In this document: piece by piece, positions 10,690-22,668 of the stretch
How the letters are laid out: every line of letters starts with the position of its first letter
Position numbering within the stretch: the stretch's first letter is position 1
From: Euptelea pleiosperma
Lineage: Eukaryota; Streptophyta; Magnoliopsida; Ranunculales; Eupteleaceae
Length of the DNA: 64,000 nucleotides
Direction of reading: 5' to 3'
NCBI GenBank assembly: GCA_035048495.1
Contig: CM068544.1
Span: forward strand, 46,649,893-46,713,892
The notes under the pieces: generated by a model
Databases searched by the model: none
Seen by the model: the letters and a program-made list of their open reading frames with translations, nothing else
Told to the model about the DNA's origin: nothing
Position numbers and translations under genes: made by a program

Positions 10690-13600
10690 GAGGAGAAGTA
10701 CGGTTGCTAGACCCTAAATACAATCTCTAAACACACGGCAGAATACATAAGATACCCTTTCACTGTTTGCAGGACCAAGCATTCAACTCATCTCTCTCTA
10801 AAGATATTCTATACTAGAAATTGACTCCATCAGTTGTTTATGACCATCTGATCTAGTGCACATCATGGAGGATTACGAATATATGGTATCTGATCCTGAA
10901 CAAGTGTACAGTTCATATGATTCTGATTTCTTAAATAGTTTCAGTTCTTGTTTGGATGATCTCTAATGTGGGTCCCATAGAATTGTGCGCTCCGCCTCCC
11001 CAAATGCGTGGACATACTATAACAAGACACATCAGTTATCCCCCTTCTTATCTTATAAGGCTTCATAAAGGTATAAAGGATGGATGAGATCTTCCCGTTC
11101 ATCTCATGTAAACGGTCAGATCTTCCCCTCTTGCCCCCAAGCCACTAAAATATATCTTCCTCATGTGCGCTATAAAAATTGGCTGCAATAAATGGCCACA
11201 TCTGACCCCACTCGAGGCTCGACCCACTTAGCCCAAGTCATTTCATTTTAGCTTTACTTTCACGATCAAATACCATTTAGACTCTACTTTCCACCCGATG
11301 GCACCCAATTTTTGCAAACTCTTTATTGGGAGTGCCGTGGGCACGGACAATTTCCTAGTCATAGACAAGACTCATACAGCAGATGCCCCCGGTGTCAAAG
11401 GGAATCTAAAATAGGTGTTTTGTTAGCAATTTTTGATATAGCAACAGTCGACAAGTGGATAATGCTGGGGTGAACCAAAAACGTTTGAGTAGAGCCGGAG
11501 CTAAGTGTTGGCTAGGTAAGCATCTTGTAATAATAGTAGTAATGAACCCTGTAGACCATTCCCATAGGGGTGGTGAAGGGAAGACTCCAATTGGTAGAAA
11601 AAGCCCACAACCCCTTGGGGTCATCCTGCGTTTGTAAAAAATTTTGTCCCGCGATCCTAACCCTATATATATTTATACGTGTGTGTGTGTCAAAAATTGA
11701 CACCCAATCAGACGAAAGGACCTCTGTTGCGATCTAAAAACTAAAGCAACTCATTAAGTTTATGTAATACAATAAACATTTTTAATGATTTTTAAAAAAA
11801 ATTATTTTTCTCTTTTTAGTTTTTTATAATTATTTAATTACTAATATTATGTGCTAATGCTTGGTTGTATGTCAGATGGATTATAGTTGTTGGGTAGGCT
11901 TTTAGGGCCAATCTAGAAACCTTCTTGACCTGAAAATTGTCTTAATTAAAATTTAGTTGATATTTATAGGCCTTAAACTCATTTTTAACTCATAAATAAC
12001 CTAAAAAAAAGTTCTCAGAGGGTTGAAAAATACACCCCTTATAAGTGACTAAGTCACGAAAATCATTTTTAAATAAAAAAAAAAAATAATATTTTAAATA
12101 ATATGAGATTGAGAAAATCTCTCAACCAAAATCCTAGATCTATTCTCCAATCTATATAAGCATAACTTGGGGGTTCAAAACCATAAAGCCATTGGAGCAT
12201 TAGAGGCATTCCCCAAACCTTAGCCATTTTCTCTATTGAAGAGTGTTCTCTCCACACCTTCCCAAAACCCTAATCGTCACCCATTTTTCTTCTCTGCTGT
12301 TTTACTCTAACCCTTGAGAGAACACACATACATCTTCATCAAACAAATCACAATATCACTTTAAGTACACTAGTGTTCTATGCTATGATTCTTTATTCCC
12401 TATTCATGATTGTATTATACTTGCAATTTAATTTAAAACTTGCGGTTATGATATTTCTTCTTATTATGATCTGATCACGAGTGACTATTTTTACTATGAG
12501 AAATAATGGAACCTTATTATTGGAAAGTCACTATGTTGCACACATGTAGAAGGCCTGTTTGGTTTATCGAAAAAGGGCCTGTAGTTGTAGAGTAAAAGGC
12601 CCTAGATTCCATGGGGAAGAACTCATTGGTCGAGTTAAAGGAGAGAGAGATCCATTGTTGGGATTTGTATTACTACGACTGTTCTTGTGCATTACTAGTA
12701 TTGTTTTGAATTATCTTGTTGGCATATAATATGATGCGTATCGAATAAGAATCCTATTTGATATATTAGTGTACACGTTGATATATATTACTGGGCCTTT
12801 TAAAGTTCACGGTCTTCAACTGACTAGCTTTTAGATGAGTATGCCAAAAGAGAGACCTCGTGGTTGAGGAGGAGGTACAGGTACTGAGGATTCGAGGAGG
12901 GCGTCTAGTTTTGTTTATTGCATTTATAAACATTTATTGTTATTATGGAGTATAAACATTTAATTTCGTTAAAGGGTCAGTACCCGACATTATCGCAATA
13001 TTTTGGGCATACCATATTTATTATGAACTTTTTTGAGTGATTCCAAAGAAGATAGATTCCCAATTCTCTGTAGTATTTTACATAATTGTTTCAGGACTCT
13101 AAGAATTTTTAAAGTTGACGTAGTATGACATGAATCCCAAACATTCTGTGATGTTTCTACACTATCAGCACACTGTACTGACCCAACTAGACTTGGCTAA
13201 AACATAAGTCACATGCATTCGAATTAGCTTTCTAATCATACTTAGTAGGTCACCTAGTTCATTTGATCGTCGCACACACGTTTTATTGAGCAAAGATTAG
13301 GACCGCCAATGGACCCCTACTCTTGCTCCAAGAGAGTATCATTAAATAATAAGTTCCCAAAATAAATGTTTGTCATCTCAGTATACAAGCTTCCACGATT
13401 GAATAAAAATGTCTTAATGCTAATGAGAATATTCTGCTTGCCTCTAAATACCCTACAATTTCTCTCTACTCATAAACTTCATACCATCATCCATAGGATA
13501 TTTCCTATATTTGAAAGAACGAGAATAGGCCACACACGTAGCAAAGCTTCAATGGACTGTGGCATAACCCAAACTAGGCCTATTAGACCTAAAAAGTTGA

Positions 13601-14200
13601 AAGAAAATATTTAAAGAGTAATATTGAAAAATAAAAATAATTTTAAAAATTTAGCAACTAAATGAGTAATTCCAAAAGATTAATTTGTAAGGGCAAATCT
13701 AGAAATTGTTGCAATTCAAAGGATAGCAAAATTTTGAAGTTGAAAAGGTTGAAGCTGCCCATTTACTTTTAATAAAACCATTTAAGAGCTACTTTATCTC
13801 AATAAAATAACTCTTAAATCGACCTTTCACTTTATAACCGTGGATATATTCATATATATATTTTCTATCTCATATGCTTACAATTATTCGATGTGATACA
13901 TTTTCAGAAAAGACGATAACTTTGGAGGGAGCCGTTGAATGTTGGGTCCCACCGGTGCAGGTGCATCACATGTTTAGCTACAACAGTTTTATGAATGTGC
14001 AATTGTGTATCACTGCACTAACTACCAAGTTCATCCAAACAAATAAAAAACGAGATGGAACTACTATTTTCAGAGCACATTTTGCTTCTTCCGGTTTACG
14101 AAGAAAAATATGCTCTAGAAATTGTAATTCCCATGAAATCTATACTTTAAAGTGAAAATTAGATTGGGGCACGCCCCTTCACGTAGGCTTCAGAAGACAT
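10690..14200. other. Intergenic, possible old LTR-type sequence, no gene
   Basis: About 12090-13080 has a TATATAAGC-like promoter patch, a CT-rich leader and short A/T-rich repeats reminiscent of a solo LTR, but no TG...CA ends or duplication could be fixed. 13590-13815 is the repeat shared with 3.8-4.2 kb. Confidence 0.4.
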
Positions 14201-14209
14201 TTACCATGC

Positions 14210-14545
14210 AGAGCAGAACTTTGATGATGGAGGTCCATCATCAACATTAACGATGGACAACATACTCTTAAGTAGACTTATATACCAAAAACGAGCCTGA
14301 TTAATGATTTCTAACCTTTGGATCTGAATACCCCAAATAATGCTCGAAATCTACGATTAAAAATAAACCATGTAAAAGACTCTAATCCAACCGATTAAAA
14401 TTAATAATCAAGTTGAATTTTGGTATGTAGGTCCATCAAAGAATAGGCCAAACATCCATACGGTCAGTGGTATCTAAGAATATGCCATGTGGCTCAAACT
14501 ATTGTTTATAATCAACGTTGACGAGGCCCTACAATTTGAATTAGG
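14210..14545. repeat. Long foldback MITE, worn ends
   Basis: GCAGAACTTTGATGATGGAG, the core TGATTAATGATTTCTAACC and the inverse TAATAATCAAGTTGAATTTTGG, then CCATACGGTCAGTGG. Terminal GAGTAAAAC is not intact. Confidence 0.7.
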
Positions 14546-15415
14546 ATCCCATGTCTTCATTGACCGCCAAAAGTTTACAATTGGATCATCGGAATACCGA
14601 TTAGGAAAAAATCCAATTCAGCTGATGTTAAGTCGAGGTTAACAGCTGGTAGGACCCACAAATGCCATCATTCAGATCAGGGTTCCATCCCAATTCTCTC
14701 AGTACTTATCCTCCCAAGAGGCCTCAAGTACGTAAGTAATGGGTGGGGTCCTCCAAGCCCAACCTAAGATCGACCTGATTAGATGATAGGAAAAGAACAC
14801 CATGAAAATGGATGGTTACGATTATCAGAGGTTGGGGTAGGTACCTTGGGTTAGAAGTGGGGGGTGGGGCGGGGGGGTATCAAGTACCGAGTGCACCACC
14901 CAAAAAAATAAAATAAAAAATAAAAAATATCAAAAGGCATTTCCCGTCTTAACGTGACGTTTGGGTCCCACTCTTACCCCATCTCTCATAAGATTCCAAG
15001 GCGGGCGTCAGAAAGAGTCTATTATTTAGTGTCAAAATGAGGAATACTTAGTAAAGAAAATATATTGACGCACGCGTCATGGGTGGAAGTGGGACGCTCA
15101 TCCAGTCATCCCTCGCTTTATATTTCTTAATTAATTCTTAATTTATGCTGTATTTCAATTGATGGGGCTTTAAATAGATAAATGAGAAGATGGTGAGTGG
15201 CGCTTATCCGAATTAGAGAAAACGAGAGATAGAAAGAGAGAGAGAAGGGGGGGTCCACGTGTAGAGCCCATAAGGAACATAGTGAGCCACGTGGCAAAAG
15301 GGTGTCAAAATCCGGCAATTAATCATTACTTTTTCCACTAAAACCAAAGTTAATTTTCGGGTCAGGAAGAAAAGAAGATTTTGATTAGTAATCCCAATAA
15401 ATAAACCCACTTTAA

Positions 15416-15783
15416 GAGTAAAACTTTGATGACGTGGCGCAATATCAGCCACCTGGCACACTCTAACCGTATGGATGTTTGGCCAATCCCTAGGTGGACC
15501 TACAAACCAAAAATCAGCTTGTTTAGTGATTTCAAACCTTTGGGTCTTTGAACCTCAAATAATGGACAATAATGCTCAAATTCACACGGTTAGTATAAAC
15601 CCATGAAAATAATTCCAATCCAACGTCTAGAAATCCTTAATCAAGCTGATTTTTAGTTTGTAGATCTACCTAGGGATTGGTCAAATATCCATACGGTTAG
15701 AGTCTTCTAGAGTGTGCCACGTGGCTCATATTGCGCCATGTCATCGGCCTTGACGAGAAGGCTCCGTCATCAAAGGTTTACTC
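15416..15783. mobile_element. Long foldback MITE (GAGTAAAAC terminus)
   Basis: GAGTAAAACTTTGATGACG ... CGTCATCAAAGGTTTACTC; flanks CCACTTTAA (15407-15415) and CGACTTTAA (15784-15792) match at 8 of 9. Confidence 0.88.
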
Positions 15784-16144
15784 CGACTTTAATTAGTCAA
15801 AAAATAAGGAGATTGAAAGGCAGAGTGACAGATAGATAGAAGTGTAATTATGGAAAGATAAACTAATAAAGAGAGAAGTAATGACTAAAAGAAGTGACTA
15901 GTGTGTCTAGTGGGTCTAGTGGGTTCTGGGCTCCGGCGTGGGTGGGCCGAGAGGGCAACCCGCACCGAGCCGACAATTTCCGTTCTAACGGGGGAACGTG
16001 GGGTTTTGTAAGGAATAAATGTAACAGGTTTTCCTTTAACAAGGAAGAGGACTTCCCTGTTTTCTTTCAGCCAAACTCCACAATAACCCAAACCCACCCT
16101 TATATGGGCCCACTCCGCACCCCTTTAACCCCCACCCCATTCTT

Positions 16145-16235
16145 TAAAGTAATGCCGATTAAACAGTTTTCAAGGCCGTTAAAACAGAAAAAAAGGCCAT
16201 TAAAATGGTAACACCCAAGTCTGTTACGTTAAAAA
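16145..16235. repeat. Fragment of the hAT-like MITE family, left of the Helitron array
   Basis: Has the AGGCCGTTAAAAC and GTTACGTTAAAAA motifs typical of the TTAAAACGG-rich family. The matching part resumes at 19353, so the Helitron array may have grown inside this element. Confidence 0.5.
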
Positions 16236-19200
16236 CTAGTGGGTGCCCCGTGCCATCGGCACTCCTCGACAAAGAATTTGTCAAAATCAGGTGAGTGGTG
16301 GAGATCCGCCGTCCATTTGGCGCAAAATTAGATCTCGGCCCTTCTTTGTTGATGCTTATAAGAGGAGGTATAAGTAGGGAGACAACCAATGTGCTTTGTT
16401 ATATAGAATAGTAAATGGCCCATGCCCACGGGCACTCTCCGACAAAAGCGTTTGCAAAAATTGGGTGCCTTAGGCACTCAAACGGTATAATGGACTGGGG
16501 CATCACCGTTTTTTCCATTATAACGGATTGTAACGCACAGAATGAGAAATAGAAAAATAATAGAAATAACAAAAAATAACAGTGTTGAAATTCAAATTTT
16601 GAATAAATTGAGGTCAAATGAGGCGGATTGAGTAGCCGAAATCTAACCGTGCACATTAGATCGATAGATTTGATCTCAACCACTCTTTATCTAACCGTTC
16701 ACATTAGATGAATGGATAAGATAAGAGAACACAACTGAGTTGACTTGATATATGCGTGGGTGGCCCGTGCCCGCGGCACTTTCCGACGGAGTATTTGTCA
16801 TAATTGGGTGGGAGTTAATCTCAGCCATCGATATGTAGCATAGTGGATCTCAGCCACTCATTATTGGAGCCATATAAGATAAGAGGGGTATAAGAAAACC
16901 ATTAAATTTTCATTATTATTTTTTTTTAATTTTCAATTTAAATTTTTAAAATTTGAATTTCAACACCACTTTTTTCCGTTAAAATCATTAAAATCCATTA
17001 AAATCTATTTTTTCTATTTTTGCCTCTGACTGTTTCAATCCATTTTTAACGGTAACACCCCTCTCAAGGCATAAAAAGTGGGGCTCCTGAGCCTAACCCT
17101 TGGGCTATATGTAAATCTAACCCATTTCATTCCTTATATGTAGGTAAACAGTAGGTGACCCATGCCCACGGCAATCATGAACAAAGCGTTTGTCAAAATT
17201 GGGTGTGAGTGGCTGAGATCCACCGTCCATTTGGTGTGATAAGATCTCGGATATCCTTTATGAAGCTGGATAAGAGGGGGAGACAACCGTCCTGTTTTGT
17301 TATATAGACAAGTGGGTGCCCCGTGCCATCGGCACTACTCGACAAAGAATTTGTCAAAATTAGATGAGTGGGGGAGATCCACTATCTATTTGGGGGAGGA
17401 TTAGATCTCGGCCCTTCTTTGTTGATGCTTATAAGAGGAGGTATAAGTAGGGAGACAACCAATGTGTTTTGTTATATACTAGTGGGTGCCCCGTGCCATC
17501 GGCACTCCTCGACAAAGAATTTGCCAAAATCAGGTGAGTGGCAGAGATCCACCGTCCATTTGGGGGAGGATAGAGGAGGTATAAGTAGGGAGACAACCAA
17601 TGTGTTTTGTTATATAGAATAGTAAATGGCCCATGCCCATGGCACTCTCCGACAAAAGCGTTTGTAAAAATTGGGTGGCTTCGGCACTCAAACGGTATAA
17701 CGGACTAGGGTGTTACCGTTTTTTCCATTACAACGGCTGTTATAATGGATTGTAACGCACAGAGGGAAAAATAGTAAAATAACAGAAATAACAAAAAATA
17801 ACGGTGTTGAAATTCAAATTTTGAATAAATTGAGGTCAAATGAGGTGAGTGGCTGAAATCTAACCATCTGCATTAGATCGATGGATTTGATCTCAACCAC
17901 TCTTTATCTAACCGTCCACATTAGATTGATGGATAAGATAAGAGAATACAACTGAGTTGTCTTGTTATATGCGTGGGTGGCCCGTGCCCACGGTACTTTT
18001 CGACAAAGTGTTTGTCAAAATCGGTGGGAGTTAATCTCAGCCATCGATATGAAGCATAGTGGATCTCAGCCACTCATTATTGAAGCCATATACGATAAGA
18101 GGGGTATAAGACAACCACTGTCACTTGTTATATAGATAGTGGGTGGCCAATGGCCACGGCACTGTCCAACAAAGCATTTGTCAAAATTGGGTGTGAATGG
18201 CTGAGATCCACCATCTATTTGGGGGATAAGATCTCAGCCCTTCTTTGTCTAAATAGATAAGAGGGGGTATAAGAGGGAGACAACTTCCCAGTTTTGTTAT
18301 ATAGATAATAGTAAATGGCCCATGCCCACAGCACTTTCTAACAACAGCGTTTGCAAAAATTGAGTGCCGAAAACGGTATAACAGACTGGGGCGTTACCGT
18401 TTTTTCCATTATAACGGATTGTAACGCATAGAGGGAGAAATGGAAAAATAACAGAAATAACAATAAATAACGGTGTTGAAATTTAAATTTTGAATAAATT
18501 GAGGTCAAATGAGGCGGATTGAGTGGCTGAAATCTAACTATCCACATTAGATCGATGGATTTGATCTCAACCACTCTTTATCTAACCATCCATATTAGAT
18601 GGATGGATAAGATGAGACAATACAACTGAGTTGTCTTGATATATGCGTGGGTGGCCTTGCCTGCAACACTTTCCGACAAATATTTGTCAAAATCGGGTGG
18701 GAGTTAATCTCAGCCATCGATATGAAGCATAGTGGATCTCAGCCACTCATTTTTGAAGCCATATAAGATAAGAGGGGTATAAGAAAACCATTAAATTTTA
18801 GTTAAATTCTATTTTTTTGAATTTTCAAATTTTGAATTTTGAATTTCAGCACTAGTTTTTTCCTGTAAAATCATTAAAATCCGTTTAAATCTATTTTTTT
18901 CATTTTTGCCCCTGGCCGTTTCAATCCGTTTTAACGGTAACACCCCTCTCGAGGCATAAAAAGTGGAGCTCCTGAGCTTGACCCTTGGGTAATATGTAAA
19001 TCCAACCCATTTCATTCCTTATATGTAGGTAAATAGTAGGTGACCCGTGATCAAGGCACTCATCGACAAAGCATTTTGTCAAAATTGGGTGTGAGTGGCT
19101 GAGATCCACGGTCTATTTGGTGTGATAAGATCTCGGCCATCCTTTATGAAGCCGGATAAGAGGGAGAGACAACCGTCCTGTTTTGTTATATAGATAGTAG

Positions 19201-19352
19201 GTGACCCGTGCCCACGGCACTCATCGACAAAGCGTTTGTCAAAATTGGGTGTGAGTGGCTGAGATCCACCGTCCATTTGGTGTGCTAAGATCTCGGCCAT
19301 CCTTTATGAAGCCAGATAAGAGGGAGAGTCAACCGTCTTGTTTTATTTTATA
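16236..19352 (-). mobile_element. Head-to-tail array of about 13 short Helitron-like units
   Basis: Each unit of about 150-180 bp reads, on plus, (C)TAGTGGGTG-CCCGTGCC-hairpin-GGCAC, CGACAAAG-GTTTGTCAAAAT, GAGATC, then TTGTTATATAGA. On the minus strand this is 5' TCTATATAACAA ... hairpin GTGCC-n-GGCAC ... CTAG 3', matching the Helitron signature (5' TC, 3' hairpin then CTRR). Starts at about 16236, 16409, 16755, 17150, 17312, 17478, 17616, 17972, 18137, 18308, 18645, 19035 and 19194. Units abut with the 3' CTAG end of one against the 5' TC end of the next. Two blocks, about 16409-17310 and 18308-19192, are higher-order copies including the same intervening sequence. Confidence 0.7.
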
Positions 19353-19725
19353 GATTGTTTTGACGCTTAGAAAATAACGACCATTTTTTTGTTTTAACTA
19401 CCGTTAAAACTATTTTAAAGGCCGTTAAAATCAGTTAAAATCCTTTATTTTTCTGTTAAATTCTATTTTTTTTCATTTTTAAAAATTTAAAATTAAGCAC
19501 CATTTTCAGTTAAAATCCATTTTTTCCGTTTTGCCCAATCTGTTAAAATCCGTTATAGTCCTTTTTTTTCATTTTTAAAAATTTGAAATTTTAATTTCAG
19601 CACCATTTTTCTGATAAATTCCGTTAAAATTAATTTTTTCCGTTTTTGCCCCTGTCCGTTACAATCCGTTGTAACGGTAACATCCCCAGTCAGTTATACC
19701 GTTAACATCTTTTAAACCTTGCCCC
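19353..19725. repeat. Fragment of the hAT-like MITE family, right of the Helitron array
   Basis: Repeated CCGTTAAAATC-type motifs, internal direct repeats of an AAATTTAAAATT...CACCATTTT block, and the family's right end CTTTTAAACCTTG at about 19712-19725. Confidence 0.6.
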
Positions 19726-20279
19726 CACCTCACTCCACCAATAACTATGCGTCGTACCTTTCCAAGACGTCGAGTGTAAGATCCAAGATTAGCAATCATG
19801 CCAAGTTTCAACTCGTGCATTCTCAGAGTCAACCCGGGTTATTCATCTAACGAGTCAAATCAAACGACTCACTTGTCATTTATTATCTCGATATTTTGAA
19901 AGATCCAGGTGTTTCGCTCTTTCAAAATCTCGAGATATTGGATGGACTCAATAGCGCCGGCCCGCTTGCCGTCCGGTCAAGAGAATCTTATAGCGCCGGC
20001 AGCCGGCCTCTAGTGGATTTGATGGTGCGCGTGTTGCTTTAAAATCGTGGGACGCTGCTGGTGGCGGGGCCAGTTTGGGTCGGCTTCAGCGGACAGCTAA
20101 AGAAGCTGCGCCGAACGTCAAAAGATAGAAAAGATCATAAATCATTTACGGCTGGGTGGGTTCGCCGTTCCCGACCCACGACGCACAGGAAACCCTACGG
20201 CGACAGGTATTAAGGAAAAAGTGAAAAAAATACCCGATTTTTTTTTTTAATTTAAAAGAAACAGAATTATTTGAGTGGG

Positions 20280-21430
20280 ATTTGCGGATTTGGATCTGAG
20301 AAAAAGATATATAAATGAATAGAGAGAGAGAAAGGAAACAACTCTGCTACTCCTGTAAGAACAACACAGAGAGAGAGAGAGAGAGATTGATTTTTCGTTA
20401 GTTAGAAGCCGTTTGGAGAGGTGTTTGCCCTATAAAAACAGCTCTGGTTTTCCTCTCTTTACTGATCAGAACGACGTCCTTTTCATCGGGTCTCGATTCT
20501 CTCAAAACGAACCACAGAATCGAATCGTAAAGAAATAGGTCGTCTTCATCTGCTCTGCTGTACCTCACCTCAGCTTCTCGTCTCTTTAGTCTGTAGTCTG
20601 GTAGAACGAAATTCAAAAAAAAAGAGAGCGTTAATGCATTAGAGGAGCAAAAAGTGTCTTTCTTCTCTCACTCACACTTCACACACACTCTCTCTCTCTC
20701 TCTCTGCAAACCTTCGAAACGGGTCTGAAATCTGAATTTCTGATTCGACACCTCGACCTTCTCAGTCTCACCACTGCCGCTTTTTGCAGAGAGAAGGAGC
20801 GCATTTAAGTGGGTCTTTGGCCAAGTTGTAGGTGAAAGATTCGAAACGGAGATTTGCAATTATAACGGGCATTAAAGACACTGCGCTAATCTCGGAACGG
20901 AGGAGGATTCTTAAACCTTCCTGCCCCCTTCTCTGCATGCTGTAACACTCGTCCAATGCTGGCTGCCCAACTCTTTTTCTCCATTATTTCTCTCTCAAAA
21001 AAAGGAAACGAGGTAAAGCCATCTGCCTTACTCTCTCTAAAAAGGAAACGAATTTAAAGAAAAGCGACGGTTTTGCGGATTTACACGCATTTGTCCCAGG
21101 CTTCACCGACGAAAGAGACATCACGAAGAAGGCAACTGAGAGAAAGGGTTTCTTCAGTTTGGACTACTGGTTCGTGATAATTGTTAAAATTTGTTTTTGT
21201 TAGTTCTCTTTTTCTTCTTTCGAGCTTTTTGTTCTGTAATAAAGATCTTTTCTTTCCCCTCTCCTTGATAGAAGGAGAGGATTAGAGGAGAGGGGAGGTT
21301 TTTCTAGATCTGGGTTTTTTTTATCCCCTTTCGTTTTCTGAAGTTGGTTTGATTTTTGTCTCATGTAGTGTCCGTTTTATGTTCCAGATCAGGACTGATT
21401 TTTGACGTCGTCGTTAGAGTTAACAGAACA
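20280..21430 (+). promoter_or_regulatory. Putative core promoter and long GA/CT-rich leader of the LAX gene
   Basis: A TATATAAA at 20308-20315 is followed by GA-repeats (about 20320-20385) and CT-repeats (about 20688-20706). This is the pyrimidine/purine-rich composition common in plant 5' leaders. If this TATA box is used, the leader before the ATG at 21431 would be about 1.1 kb and carry several upstream ATGs, so a spliced leader or a TSS nearer 21200-21400 is equally possible. No auxin-response element was assigned with confidence. Confidence 0.35.
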
Positions 21431-22636
21431 ATGCTGCCTCAGAAGCAAGCCGAAGAAGCGATCGTCTCCAGTTACAATGAGACAGAGCATGACGGGAGGG
21501 AGGAAGAGAAGGAAGATCATTCCATGTTCAGCGTCAAGAGCATTCTCTGGCATGGTGGCTCCGTTTATGATGCCTGGTTCAGCTGCGCTTCCAATCAAGT
21601 AAACCCACAAAAAAAACCAGAATAAAAAAAAAAAAAAAAACAAAAGGTCCAATTTTTGTTCAAATTTATCTAATAAAAATCTAAAATTTCCATTTTTGCA
21701 GGTAGCCCAGGTTCTTTTAACCCTCCCCTACTCGTTCTCCCAGCTGGGTTTTCTCTCAGGCATCATATTTCAGGTGTTTTACGGGATAATCGGTAGTTGG
21801 ACAGCGTACCTCATCAGTGTTCTATACATCGAGTATCGAAGCCGAAAGGAAAAGGAGAACGTCAACTTTAAAAACCATGTTATTCAGGTAAGCTTCTCAG
21901 AAGAAATCAACAGACAAAAACATCCATCCAAAAAGAAAAATCTGAACTTTCAGAGAAACCAGAGTCCTTTTAATCTCAATTTTCAGAAAAAAAAAACACC
22001 CCCGTTTGTTGTTCGTTTCTCCTTGTAGTGGTTCGAAGTGCTGGATGGGTTGCTGGGTCCTTACTGGAAAGCAGTGGGACTGGCCTTCAACTGTACTTTC
22101 CTCCTCTTTGGGTCCGTTATACAGCTTATAGCTTGCGCAAGGTAGGTTCTGTATGTCAAATCAGATTAAACAAATTTCTTTAATGTTTAATCCTCTTTTT
22201 TTTTTTTCGTTTAAATTTGTTTGTTTGTTTGTTGGTGAGATCAGTAACATATATTACATAAACGACCGACTGGATAAGAGGACATGGACGTATATCTTCG
22301 GAGCTTGCTGTGCAACGACGGTGTTCATACCTTCGTTCCACAACTACCGGATTTGGTCTTTTCTTGGGCTTGGAATGACTACCTATACAGCGTGGTATAT
22401 GACCATCGCTGCTCTCGTTCACGGCCAGGTAATCCTTCTGTTTGGTTTTGGGTATTTGGTTAGCCAATTTAAAGTTTTCTTTTGTTTGGCTATGAAGATT
22501 TAACTGAGAGACAAATGGTTACAGGTTGATGGTGTAGCACACTCAGCTCCCAAAAAACTGGTACTCTATTTCACCGGCGCCACCAATATACTCTACACTT
22601 TCGGTGGACACGCTGTCACTGTGTAAGAAATTCCCT

Positions 22637-22668
<32 letters not shown>

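Noticed and set aside
10462..10717. Overlapping 68- and 72-aa open frames
   Set aside because: They are mirror readings of a palindromic MITE and recur in every copy.
11700..13100. Solo LTR
   Set aside because: Promoter-like and AT-rich patches are present, but no TG/CA termini, target duplication or second copy was seen in the window.
15894..16211. 105-aa open frame before the Helitron array
   Set aside because: No domain, low-complexity Pro/Thr reading that ends in repeat sequence.
16236..19352. Regularly spaced repeats looking like a CRISPR-type array
   Set aside because: Units are 150-180 bp, mutually homologous throughout, with no unique spacers, and have Helitron-like ends; this is eukaryotic DNA.
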